A stretch of 55,593 nt of DNA. It comes from Chromatiales bacterium. Lineage in GTDB: Bacteria; Pseudomonadota; Gammaproteobacteria; Chromatiales; Chromatiaceae. Where the stretch lies: NCBI GenBank assembly GCA_030145485.1, contig JAQYVP010000259.1:1-55593 (forward strand), read 5' to 3'. The notes under the pieces were generated by a model. That model saw nothing but the letters and a program-made list of their open reading frames with translations. It made no database searches and was not told the DNA's origin. The position numbers and the translations under genes were made by a program. Below, piece by piece: positions 42,605-51,274 of this stretch (positions are counted from its first letter, which is position 1; each line of letters starts with the position of its first letter).

Positions 42605-43486
42605 TCAGGCGTTGATTTGCGCCATCACCTCGGCTGCAAAATCCTCCTGCTTCCTCTCGATTCCTTCACCGACCTCAAAACGGGTGAAGCCGATCACTGT
42701 AGCGCCCGATTTCTCGAGTAGTTTACCAACAGTGGTATCAGGATCGATCACATAAGGCTGTCCATTCAGGGTCACCTCCTCGAGATATTTACGCACACGG
42801 CCTTCGATGATCTTGTCAACAATGTTCTCGGGCTTGCCGCTCTCCAGCGCCTGTGCACGGAAAATTTCACGCTCCTTCGCCAGTGCATCGGCCGGTACAT
42901 CCGCCTCGGAGACGCATACCGGGTTGCTTGCCGCAATATGCATGGCAATTCCACGGCCAAGTTCCGCATCACCACCCTCCATATCAACTAGCACACCGAT
43001 GCGCACACCATGTCGGTATGTGTAGATGCTGCCGCTGGAGTTGACGCGCACAAAACGCCGCACAGAAATATTTTCACCGATCTTGGAGATCAGTTTTTCA
43101 CGCGTGGTTTCAATCGTTGTCTCATCACCATCGTGCAGCGGTTGCTGCACCAGGACATCCACATCATCCACATCAGAGTTGAGCACCCGTGCAGCGACTG
43201 CATCGGCAAAGGAGGAGAAGTTCTCATCCTTGGCAACAAAATCTGTTTCACAGTTGATTTCCGCCATCGCGGCGGATTTTCCATCTGCGGATGCAGTAAT
43301 CACCACCAGTCCATCAGCGGCAATACGCCCTGCTTTCCTGGCGGCCTTGGCCTGACCGGATTTACGCATCATTTCAATTGCTGCTTCGATGTCGCCATCG
43401 GTCTCCTGCAGCATTTTCTTACACTCCATCATGCCCGCGCCGGTGCGTTCGCGCAGATCTTTCACTTGAGAGGCTGTAATCGCCAT
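42605..43486 (-). CDS. tsf: Translation elongation factor Ts
   Basis: EF-Ts exchanges GDP for GTP on EF-Tu. The 293-residue protein has an N-terminal UBA-like domain (TASQVKDLRERTGAGMMECK), the TDFVA motif at ~81-85 in INCETDFVAKDENF that inserts into EF-Tu, and a C-terminal module with VIGFTRFEVGEGIE. Its length matches the ~283-295 family. It is flanked on both sides by B palindromes. Confidence 0.97.
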   Translation of the reverse strand: MAITASQVKDLRERTGAGMMECKKMLQETDGDIEAAIEMMRKSGQAKAARKAGRIAADGLVVITASADGKSAAMAEINCETDFVAKDENFSSFADAVAARVLNSDVDDVDVLVQQPLHDGDETTIETTREKLISKIGENISVRRFVRVNSSGSIYTYRHGVRIGVLVDMEGGDAELGRGIAMHIAASNPVCVSEADVPADALAKEREIFRAQALESGKPENIVDKIIEGRVRKYLEEVTLNGQPYVIDPDTTVGKLLEKSGATVIGFTRFEVGEGIERKQEDFAAEVMAQINA

Positions 43487-43541
43487 GTTCTCTTTACCCC
43501 TTGAAAAAATTTGGATCTAATAAACTCGGCTAACTCTTTTA

Positions 43542-43608
43542 ACCACGGAACACACTGACCATACGGAATGAACTATCAATTTTCCGTGTATTCAGTGTGT
43601 TCCGTGGT
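43542..43608. repeat. Family B palindrome between rpsB and tsf
   Basis: ACCACGGAACACACTGACCA and TATTCAGTGTGTTCCGTGGT are inverted arms around a ~27-bp centre. It lies 14 nt after the rpsB stop. It is the second copy in adjacent gaps of the same operon. Confidence 0.82.
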
Positions 43609-43622
43609 TGAATCCCTAATTA

Positions 43623-44450
43623 TTACTTGGATTCAGTTGCTTCTGCTGTTTCCGCTGGTTTTTCAACTTCGACAACTTCAGCAGCCTTAGTTTTTTCAGC
43701 TTTTTCAGCTTTTTCAGGCTTTGCCTTGCTCTCTGCAGGATCACCTGATGCGGCAACCATTGCGGCGCTCGCACGTCCCTCGAGAACAGCGGCTGAAGCA
43801 CCCTGGACATAAAGCTGAACAGCACGGATAGCATCGTCATTGCCGGGAATCACGTAATCGATGCTGTCAGGATCATTATTCGTATCGACAACACCAATCA
43901 CAGGAATACCGAGTTTTTTCGCTTCCAGCACTGCAATATCCTCGTGGCCGGTATCGACAACAAAGAGTGCGTCAGGCACACCGCCCATATCCTTGATACC
44001 GCCAAGACTGCGATTGAGCTTGATTTTTTCACGCGTCATATTGAGAGCCTCTTTCTTGTTGAAACGACTCTCGAGGGTGCCATCCTCTTCCATCTTCTCA
44101 ATATCTTTGAGACGATTGATCGACTGGTGAATGGTCTTGTAGTTTGTGAGCATTCCACCGAGCCAGCGATGGTTGACATAAGGCATAGCGCAACGCTCCG
44201 CCTCTTCGCGAATGACATCCTGTGCAGCACGCTTGGTGCCGACAAACAGGATTTTTCCGCCATTGGCTGCGAGCGTGCCAAGAAAGTTCATGGCATCGTT
44301 GAACAGCGGCAGCGTCTGCTCCAGATTAATAATATGAATCTTGTTGCGGTGCCCGAAAATGTACGGTGACATCTTTGGGTTCCAGTATCTGGTCTGATGA
44401 CCAAAATGCACGCCTGCCTCGAGCATCTGGCGCATACTAATATTTGACAT
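43623..44450 (-). CDS. rpsB: Ribosomal protein S2
   Basis: The 275-residue protein starts [20 protein letters not shown] and includes [52 protein letters not shown] and [14 protein letters not shown], all S2 signatures. The C-terminal ~45 residues are an added Lys/Glu/Ala-rich tail not present in E. coli S2 (241). The start at 44450 has CGGAG 9 nt upstream and is preferred over 44495. It is the first gene of the long minus-strand operon and divergent from map. Confidence 0.97.
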   Translation of the reverse strand: MSNISMRQMLEAGVHFGHQTRYWNPKMSPYIFGHRNKIHIINLEQTLPLFNDAMNFLGTLAANGGKILFVGTKRAAQDVIREEAERCAMPYVNHRWLGGMLTNYKTIHQSINRLKDIEKMEEDGTLESRFNKKEALNMTREKIKLNRSLGGIKDMGGVPDALFVVDTGHEDIAVLEAKKLGIPVIGVVDTNNDPDSIDYVIPGNDDAIRAVQLYVQGASAAVLEGRASAAMVAASGDPAESKAKPEKAEKAEKTKAAEVVEVEKPAETAEATESK

Positions 44451-44668
44451 AAGTTTAACTCCGGTTTTGGGTTCTGCTTCCATGTGTCCCAGCAAACCAA
44501 CCCTTTATTGAAACAAATAATGAAACAAATAATGAATCAATCAGGGCACCCGGCTGCTGTGTCGACACATGTGTGAATTTCCTCACAAATCGATAGTTGA
44601 TCTGCAAGGGCGCGTTTTATAGCATAATACGCACTTTAACTCAATCAATTACTCATTCAAATTACACT

Positions 44669-45430
44669 ATGGCCATTACCATCAAGACTGTCGAAGAGAG
44701 TGAAAAAATGCGTGTCGCAGGCCGCCTGGCGGCACAGGTTCTGGAGATGATCGAAGCCCACGTCGTTGCGGGGATCACCACCGATGAGCTGGATCGAATT
44801 TGCCATGATTATATCGTGAATCAACAGCAGGCGATCCCCGCCCCTCTGAACTATCACGGTTTTCCAAAATCGATCTGTACTTCTGTCAATCACCAGGTCT
44901 GCCACGGCATTCCGAGTGATAAAAAACTCAAAAACGGAGATATCATCAATATCGATATCACGGTCATCAAGGATGGTTTTCATGGTGACACCAGCAAGAT
45001 GTTTGCCGTCGGCAGCGCCTCGGTACTCGCCAAACGTCTGATGCAAACGACCCAGGATGCCATGTGGCGAGGTATCGGCATGGTGGCGCCCGGCGTCAGG
45101 CTTGGCGATATTGGTCATGCAATCCAGCAACTCGCCGAAGCTGCCGGCTTCTCGATTGTGCGAGAATATTGCGGGCATGGCATTGGCCGAAATTTTCACG
45201 AAGATCCGCAGGTCATGCATTATGGAAAACCCGGCACAGGTATGGAGTTACGCGCCGGCATGTGCTTCACCATCGAGCCCATGGTCAATGCCGGCAAGGC
45301 TCCGATCAGGCTTCTGCCGGACAAATGGACTGTTGTCACCAAAGACAGAAAGTTGTCTGCCCAGTGGGAGCACACCCTGCTGGTCACGGATAGCGGCCAT
45401 GAAGTGCTGACACTGCGGGACGAAGAGTAA
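44669..45430 (+). CDS. map: Methionine aminopeptidase
   Basis: Map removes the N-terminal Met from nascent proteins. The 253-residue type I enzyme has metal ligands Asp in INIDITVIKDGFHGDTSKMF, His in CGHGIGRNFHEDP, Glu in CFTIEPMVNAG and QWEHTLLVT. The N-terminus has the usual IKTVEESEKMRVAGRLAAQV. The start at 44669 is preferred over 44597. The 218-bp divergent region with rpsB must hold both promoters; GCATAATACG near 44620 is a possible -10. glnD follows after 7 nt. Confidence 0.96.
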   Translation: MAITIKTVEESEKMRVAGRLAAQVLEMIEAHVVAGITTDELDRICHDYIVNQQQAIPAPLNYHGFPKSICTSVNHQVCHGIPSDKKLKNGDIINIDITVIKDGFHGDTSKMFAVGSASVLAKRLMQTTQDAMWRGIGMVAPGVRLGDIGHAIQQLAEAAGFSIVREYCGHGIGRNFHEDPQVMHYGKPGTGMELRAGMCFTIEPMVNAGKAPIRLLPDKWTVVTKDRKLSAQWEHTLLVTDSGHEVLTLRDEE

Positions 45431-45437
45431 CAGACGC

Positions 45438-48092
45438 ATGACTATCGCAACCATCCAGCAACAGCTGCTCGCAGCAGTTGACGAAGCCGATTCTGATGTA
45501 GCTCAGATCCGCACCGCCCTCAAGCAAGCCGGCGCGCAGCTTGAAAAGATGTTTATGGATCAAGCTCCCATCCGCGAACTGGTGAATGGCCGTGCGACTT
45601 TTGTGGATGCACTGCTGCAGAGTTTGTGGAGGCGCCATTTTAACACCCCCCTGGATATCGCGCTTGTCGCTGTAGGTGGTTACGGACGTGGAGAACTGCA
45701 TCCCGCCTCTGATATCGACCTGTTGATTCTGCTGGGCGAGACGGATGACGAAGAGATTGCCATAGCGCTGTCATCCTTTATCACCCTGTTATGGGACATC
45801 GGGCTGCATGTCGGCCAAAGTGTACGCACCCTGCAGGAGTGTCGTGAAGAGGCGGCTAAAGATATCACTGTCGCCACAAATCTGATGGAGGCGCGTTTTC
45901 TGTGCGGCAACAGCAAACTTGTTGATCAAATGCTGCAGCAGACAGGACCGCAAAACATGTGGCCCTCCGATCTTTTTTTCAAGGCCAAGTGGCAGGAGCA
46001 GCAACAGCGTCATCTCAAATACGACGACACCGCCCACTCACTCGAACCCAATGTCAAGGAGGGTCCCGGTGGATTGCGTGACATGCAGATGATCGGCTGG
46101 GTTGCGAAACGCCACTTTTGCGTTCCCTCTCTCAGTGGACTGGTGGAACACCAGTTTCTCACCCGAAGTGAATATGAGTCACTGAAAAAAGAGGAGGCGC
46201 ATCTGTGGTGGGTACGCTTTGCACTGCACATAACGACCTCACGGGCTGAAGACCGGCTGTTGTTCGACTATCAGCGCACACTTGCAACCCTGTTTGGCTA
46301 TGACGATGACGATGTCGAACTGGGTGTCGAAAAATTCATGCGGCGCTATTATCTTGCAGTCACCGAACTGCAGCGTCTCAACGAGATGCTGCTGCAATAT
46401 TTTCAGGAGACTATTCTGCTGAAAAACAGGCTGCAGCCACCGTGCATCATCAACAACCGCTTTCAAACTCGCAACGGCTTCCTCGAAGTGCGTGACAAGC
46501 AGCTCTTCAGCCAGCGTCCGATCATCATGCTGGAGCTGTTTCTACTCATGACGCAGGACAGCAGTATCAAGGGGGTGCGCGCCTCCACCATTCGCCTGAT
46601 TCGCGAACACCTGCATCTGATCGACACCAGGCTGCGCACAAATCCCAAAGCCAAGCAACTCTTTCTGCAAATTCTGAAGCAGCAACAGGGTGTGTTCCAT
46701 GCGCTGCGCCGCATGAACCGCTACGGCATCCTCGCCGCCTATATTCCGGACTTTGCCAATATTGTAGGAAGAATGCAATATGACCTTTTCCATGTCTACA
46801 CGGTCGACACTCACACGCTGTTTGTGATCCGCAACCTGAGACGTTTTACTGTTGCAAAATATCATGATGAATTCCCGTTATGCTCGGATGTCATCGCCAC
46901 AATTCCCAAACAGCAGCTGCTGGTACTGGCCGCACTATTCCATGATATCGCCAAGGGGCGCGGTGGCGACCATTCACAGCTTGGCGAAGCGGTTGCCTAT
47001 CAATTCTGTCGTGAACACGGACTGCAAGAGAAAGACAGCCGCCTGGTAGCATGGCTGGTGCGCACGCACCTGCTGATGTCGATGACTGCCCAGCGCAAGG
47101 ACATTGAAGATCCGTTGGTCATCCAGGAATTTGCCGGCAAGATGCAGACTCCGGAGCGTCTCGACTACCTTTACCTGCTGACAGTCGCTGACATGCGCGC
47201 CACCAATCCAAAACGCTGGAACAGCTGGAAAGCCTCTCTGCTGGGACAACTGTACAGCTCGACACATCTTGCGCTGACCACGGACATCGACACACACACA
47301 CGCCACAGCCGCCAGATCGCACGCAATAAACAGTTGGCCATGCAGCAACTGCAGCAGCATTATGACGAAAACGATATCAGCGCACACTGGATCTCCATGA
47401 GCGACAACTACTTTCTGCAGAATAGCGTTGACGGCATCGTGTGGCAGACATCCCTGCTGTTTGACCATGCTGCGCAGACGTCACCGCAGCTGCATATCAT
47501 CACGAATGACTCTCATGGCGGCAGTGAAATCCTGGTTATCGATCGCGACAGAGACAATCTGTTTGCCATGACGACCGGCCTGCTGGATCAACTGGGACTG
47601 AATATCGTGCATGCCCGGATCGAGACCGCCGGCAATGGTATCTCCATCAACAGCTTTGTGGTGCTGGAAGAGGATGGCTCTGCAGTTGCAGGAGATGAAC
47701 GCAAAGATGAAGTCAAGCAGCGCCTGCTGCAGCGCCTGCAGGAGTCCGCTCCCCTAACCGTGAACAGTGCAGAATTTCGCTCCAGGGAGTCGCGTCATTT
47801 CGATGTGGAAACACGCATCCGCTTCAGCCCGGATGAATCCGGACAGAAAATCATCATGCGCATATTGACAGCGGATTGTCCGGGGCTGCTTGCAAAAATC
47901 GGGCTCGCTTTCAGCAAATGTGATATCCGTCTCTGCGGCGCTAAAGTTGCCACCATTGGTGCAGATGTAGACAACAGCTTCTTTATCACCGACAGTAACA
48001 ATCAACCGCTCAGCGACAACCGGCAGCGCCTGCTGCAGGAGTCAGTGCTGCAACAGATTCAGCCGCAAGAATCAGTAGGCAGTTCGCAGTAG
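45438..48092 (+). CDS. glnD: Bifunctional uridylyltransferase/uridylyl-removing enzyme GlnD
   Basis: GlnD uridylylates PII proteins when glutamine is low and removes UMP when it is high. The 884-residue protein has a nucleotidyltransferase domain with GGYGRGELHPASDIDLLIL (~residues 75-95), the HD phosphohydrolase (LAALFHDIAKGRGGDHSQLG, ~495-515), and two C-terminal ACT domains that sense glutamine (ILVIDRDRDNLFAMTTGLLD and RILTADCPGLLAKIGLAFSK). The last few residues (SVGSSQ) and TAG stop are written by an E repeat. map-glnD is the standard order. Confidence 0.96.
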   Translation: MTIATIQQQLLAAVDEADSDVAQIRTALKQAGAQLEKMFMDQAPIRELVNGRATFVDALLQSLWRRHFNTPLDIALVAVGGYGRGELHPASDIDLLILLGETDDEEIAIALSSFITLLWDIGLHVGQSVRTLQECREEAAKDITVATNLMEARFLCGNSKLVDQMLQQTGPQNMWPSDLFFKAKWQEQQQRHLKYDDTAHSLEPNVKEGPGGLRDMQMIGWVAKRHFCVPSLSGLVEHQFLTRSEYESLKKEEAHLWWVRFALHITTSRAEDRLLFDYQRTLATLFGYDDDDVELGVEKFMRRYYLAVTELQRLNEMLLQYFQETILLKNRLQPPCIINNRFQTRNGFLEVRDKQLFSQRPIIMLELFLLMTQDSSIKGVRASTIRLIREHLHLIDTRLRTNPKAKQLFLQILKQQQGVFHALRRMNRYGILAAYIPDFANIVGRMQYDLFHVYTVDTHTLFVIRNLRRFTVAKYHDEFPLCSDVIATIPKQQLLVLAALFHDIAKGRGGDHSQLGEAVAYQFCREHGLQEKDSRLVAWLVRTHLLMSMTAQRKDIEDPLVIQEFAGKMQTPERLDYLYLLTVADMRATNPKRWNSWKASLLGQLYSSTHLALTTDIDTHTRHSRQIARNKQLAMQQLQQHYDENDISAHWISMSDNYFLQNSVDGIVWQTSLLFDHAAQTSPQLHIITNDSHGGSEILVIDRDRDNLFAMTTGLLDQLGLNIVHARIETAGNGISINSFVVLEEDGSAVAGDERKDEVKQRLLQRLQESAPLTVNSAEFRSRESRHFDVETRIRFSPDESGQKIIMRILTADCPGLLAKIGLAFSKCDIRLCGAKVATIGADVDNSFFITDSNNQPLSDNRQRLLQESVLQQIQPQESVGSSQ

Positions 48093-48345
48093 GCAGTAGG
48101 CAGTCGGCAGTCGGCAGTCGGCAAAAAATTAATCGGTTTGTTCCACACTGCAAACTTTACTTTTTCTGCAAACTGCCTGGTAACGTCTCAATAAGTCCGT
48201 GTATGCCGATAGAGTGTAGTGCTTGTCAATCGTGGTCAGAAGACCACTCCTACGTTTGCAGTCAGCAATTGTCGTAGGAGCGGTCTTCTGACCGCGAAAT
48301 GCACGGGGTTATTGAGAAGTTACACTGCCTGCTGTTAACCTTGCT
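48074..48345. repeat. Family E repeat interrupted by MITE M3
   Basis: Tandem AGTAGGCAGTCGGCAG-type units run from within the glnD 3' end, then the arms CTGCAAACTTTAC and TCTGCAAACTGCCTG. After M3 the sequence ACTGCCTGCTGTTAACC resumes. The repeat is like 19165-19300. Confidence 0.6.
48180..48323. mobile_element. MITE M3 with perfect 8-bp target duplication (IS66-like ends)
   Basis: The 144-bp element has ends GTAACGTCTCAATAAGTCCG and, reverse complemented, GTAACTTCTCAATAACCCCG. Both sides are flanked by ACTGCCTG (48172-48179 and 48324-48331). GTAA termini with 8-bp duplications are the known hallmark of the IS66 family, so it is probably a non-autonomous IS66-type derivative. The interior has two GTCAGAAGACCACTCC/GGAGCGGTCTTCTGACC arms forming a strong hairpin and no gene. 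M1 and M2 are relatives. Confidence 0.85.
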
Positions 48346-49138
48346 TCTCTGTAAACTTGTTCAAATCATCTGCAACAGAACTCAGCGCCGCGGCATTCTC
48401 TGCATTCCTGTCTGATATCTCGCTGATCGATTCGATCGACTTGCCGACGCCGGCAACAGATTCTGATTGCCGTTGCGAGACCTGAGCCATACGGCGTGAC
48501 AAATCGGCAAAATAGTAGAAAACCTCCTCCGGGTTGAGAGCGGTTTCGTCGCTAGCCATCTGTATCGAATCTCTCGCAATATCCGCAGACTCCTGCGCAT
48601 GCTCCGCCATCTCATCCATCACTGTTTGTGCCTCAGCCATGCTGCTGCCCGCTGCGTGCAGATGAGCTGTTTCAAAGCGGCTCCCATCGAGCAGCCGCTG
48701 CGCAACTTCGCGGCAGATTTTTGCTGCTGCAGCCAGTTGTTCATGCGCCTCATCGACTCCTGCCTTCATGGCGCGTTGTGTTTCACCAGGCGCACTTGTT
48801 GCAGCATGCAACATCTCAAATTTTGTTTGCTGCCGCTCAAGCTCGGCAGCGTGCTGATCGTCACGTAAACGGGCATCGCGTGAGAGCATACTGATCAGTA
48901 TGACTGCCACCGTTAACGCCACAGCTCCCAACACAATCAGAATGCGAAGGCCGGCCTGAAAACGAACCACTCCTGCATCACTCGATTGCACAGCGGCAGT
49001 GTCATGCAGCATCGCCGTAAATTGCGCATAGTCACCCACGGCAAGCAGCAGAAACACCACCAGAATCGCCAACAACAGGATAACAAGAAGCACGGAGAGT
49101 GCGCGGAATGACGTGCTTGAATCCTGTTTTGCTCTCAT
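48335..49138 (-). CDS. Two-helix membrane protein with MCP/PilJ-like coiled coil
   Basis: The 267-residue protein has two N-terminal membrane helices (ALSVLLVILLLAILVVFLLL and ILIVLGAVALTVAVILISML) with a short ~35-residue periplasmic loop. A long cytoplasmic helix-rich region rich in Ala, Glu, Gln and Met follows. Its end (SESVAGVGKSIESISEISDR) resembles the outer part of a chemoreceptor signalling domain. The hairpin tip that binds CheA/CheW is not seen, and methylation motifs are unclear, so it may be a degenerate receptor or a scaffold. No che or pil genes flank it. It has its own promoter region divergent from gshB. Confidence 0.55.
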   Translation of the reverse strand: MRAKQDSSTSFRALSVLLVILLLAILVVFLLLAVGDYAQFTAMLHDTAAVQSSDAGVVRFQAGLRILIVLGAVALTVAVILISMLSRDARLRDDQHAAELERQQTKFEMLHAATSAPGETQRAMKAGVDEAHEQLAAAAKICREVAQRLLDGSRFETAHLHAAGSSMAEAQTVMDEMAEHAQESADIARDSIQMASDETALNPEEVFYYFADLSRRMAQVSQRQSESVAGVGKSIESISEISDRNAENAAALSSVADDLNKFTEKQG

Positions 49139-49262
49139 AATCTGACGCTGCCTTTGTAAAGAATGATATGTTATTGAATAGTGAACAAAAGATCACACAG
49201 GAGAATCTGCCTCGCTGTTATGGCACAATAGTACATCCTGTCACAGAAGATTCAATCGATAA

Positions 49263-50210
49263 ATGAAGTCACTTTCCGTCGGGTTCGTTATGGACCCCAT
49301 CCATGAAATCAAGATCCACAAGGACAGTACCTTTGCCATGATGCTCGAAGCGCAACGGCGTGGACATCAAATCTGGTCTATGGAGCTTTCGGATCTGTGG
49401 CTGCAGAGTGACAGGGCATGGGCCAGACAGCACCGTATTGTCGTTACTGACAGGGCGGACAACTGGTTCGAGATCACTCAAAGCCGGGAGCGCCCCATGG
49501 ATGAGCTGGATGTCATCATGATGCGCAAGGATCCCCCCTTTGATCTGACATACATCATCACCACCTACCTGCTGGAAGCAGCCGAGCGTCGCGGAACGCT
49601 GGTCGTCAACCCCCCTGCCGCATTGCGTGATTATAACGAAAAGCTGGCTACCGCGCTTTTTCCACAATGCTGCGTGCCCTCTATCGTGACACGCGATATG
49701 CAGCGGCTGCAAGATTTTATCCATGCTGAGCAGCAAGCCGTTGTCAAACCGGTCGACAGCATGGGTGGCGACTCAATTTTTCGCGCCAATGCCGATGATC
49801 TCAACCTCAATGTTATCCTCGAGACGGTCACCAAGCGTGGCACGTTGTATGTCATGGCGCAACGATTTATCCCCGAGATCAACGCCGGTGATAAACGCAT
49901 CCTGATGGTCAACGGCGATCCCGTTCCCTATGCACTGGCGCGCATTCCTCGTGAAGGCGAGTTCCGTGGAAACCTTGCAGCCGGAGGCAGAGGAGAGGGA
50001 CAAACGCTCTCGGAACATGACAAATGGATCGCAGCTCAAATCGGCCCATGGTTGAAAAGCAACAAAATCCTGTTTGCAGGGCTTGATGTCATCGGTGAAT
50101 ACCTCACTGAGATCAATATCACCAGCCCCACATGTATTCGTGAGCTCGATACTCAATTTGACTTGAATATAAGCCGTCATCTTTTCGATATTATTGATAA
50201 TTATGTTTAA
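49263..50210 (+). CDS. gshB: Glutathione synthetase
   Basis: GshB joins gamma-glutamylcysteine and glycine. The 315-residue ATP-grasp enzyme matches E. coli GshB (316). It starts MKSLSVGFVMDPIHEIKIHK, with MMRKDPPFDLTYI, NPPAALRDYNEKLATALFP, the ATP lysine in QAVVKPVDSMGGDSIFR, and GNLAAGGRGEGQTLSEHDKW. The end has FAGLDVIGEYLTEINITSPT. It is the first of a cluster gshB-apbE-like-tonB-algH-ruvX-pyrR, with overlapping or short gaps. The added apbE-like gene is not usual in this cluster. Confidence 0.97.
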   Translation: MKSLSVGFVMDPIHEIKIHKDSTFAMMLEAQRRGHQIWSMELSDLWLQSDRAWARQHRIVVTDRADNWFEITQSRERPMDELDVIMMRKDPPFDLTYIITTYLLEAAERRGTLVVNPPAALRDYNEKLATALFPQCCVPSIVTRDMQRLQDFIHAEQQAVVKPVDSMGGDSIFRANADDLNLNVILETVTKRGTLYVMAQRFIPEINAGDKRILMVNGDPVPYALARIPREGEFRGNLAAGGRGEGQTLSEHDKWIAAQIGPWLKSNKILFAGLDVIGEYLTEINITSPTCIRELDTQFDLNISRHLFDIIDNYV

Positions 50211-51264
50211 TAATAGACAATATATTGCCCCTCTTTTGATGACAGCAGGCCTCCTGTTCGTGACTGCCTGCACAAAAAATGATCCAGTCTACTCCACGAC
50301 TTTCACGATTGCCGGAGAACGTATTCATATCGCAACCACCAGCACCTCCAAAGCCAGGGCGCTGCGTGTTTTTTCTCAGCTCAAAGAGGATAGCCTCTAT
50401 ATCGAGAAATACTGGAATCCCCTGCGAAGTGGAACTTTACGGCGCACCAACACGCTGCTCTCCAGCGGCAAGCAGTTTTCCGCTCCCCCCTCCATCATCC
50501 CCATGATCAAACTGAGTCAGAAATATGCGCAACTCAGCAACGGCAAATTTGATGCGGCAAGAGGGAAATACCTCCATACCTGGGGTTATTACAACAACCA
50601 TGGAGGCAAAGCATCAGCGACTAAAGCCTCATTGACAGCTGCGTCTGGCGAATCCCTGCAGCCTCCTCCTCGCTCATCAGATGTCAAAATCGATGACTTC
50701 AGACTGCAGACAGACAACCCCAATGTGATGTTCGATTTCGGCCTGCTCAGCAAAGGATACAGCCTGGAGATGTTTGCGAAATCACTCAGGGAGAACGGCA
50801 TCTATAACGCCATCATCAACCTTGGCGGTGATTTCAAAGCAATTGGCACGCGTTCGGGAGCACCGTGGAACATTGGGATCCCGAGAGGAGACAACACCGG
50901 CGTTCTGGCAACCGTCAATATCGCAGAGGGAGAATCCGTCATGACGCTTGGCAGCTACAGCTGGCAATCCATTGCCAGCAACCCCCTCAACTACCCTGTC
51001 TATGACCCGGCAACACAGGCTCCGGTTGAGCATACCACTTCCGTCACTGTACTCCATCGGGATGCCACCCTTGCGAGTGCAGCGGCGCAGGCGATTTTTG
51101 CGTCTGGCCCGCAACTGTGGCAGCAGACAGCAATTGCGATGGGGGTCGACGAGGTTCTTCTCATCGATAACAAAGATAAAATCCACCTCACTGCAAACCT
51201 GCATAAACGCCTTGATTTCACACAAATCAACCCTGATCTTGATATCGTCACTCTTCTAAGATGA
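50203..51264 (+). CDS. ApbE-like FAD:protein FMN transferase, divergent lipoprotein
   Basis: ApbE transfers FMN from FAD to Thr in (S/T)GA(S/T) sites such as that of RnfG. The 353-residue protein has a lipoprotein-type signal (LLFVTAC, Cys ~23), the FAD region FDAARGKYLHTWGYY, VMFDFGLLSKGYSLEMFAKS (family: DFGGIAKGYAVD), NLGGDFKAIG and YPVYDPATQAPVEHTTSVTV. The usual metal-binding Asp of the final xxADALATALF motif is Ser here (TLASAAAQAIFASG). Activity is thus in question. It overlaps gshB by 8 nt (start 50203; 50194 also possible). Confidence 0.8.
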   Translation: MFNNRQYIAPLLMTAGLLFVTACTKNDPVYSTTFTIAGERIHIATTSTSKARALRVFSQLKEDSLYIEKYWNPLRSGTLRRTNTLLSSGKQFSAPPSIIPMIKLSQKYAQLSNGKFDAARGKYLHTWGYYNNHGGKASATKASLTAASGESLQPPPRSSDVKIDDFRLQTDNPNVMFDFGLLSKGYSLEMFAKSLRENGIYNAIINLGGDFKAIGTRSGAPWNIGIPRGDNTGVLATVNIAEGESVMTLGSYSWQSIASNPLNYPVYDPATQAPVEHTTSVTVLHRDATLASAAAQAIFASGPQLWQQTAIAMGVDEVLLIDNKDKIHLTANLHKRLDFTQINPDLDIVTLLR

Positions 51265-51274
51265 CCACTCCGGC

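Noticed and set aside
45064-45393. Second plus-strand frame inside map
   Set aside because: It is an overlapping shadow; the map frame contains all metal ligands.
48087-48125. Tandem AGTAGGCAGTCGGCAG units as a possible CRISPR or tandem gene repeat
   Set aside because: Units are ~7-8 bp, irregular and without spacers; they belong to the dispersed E family.
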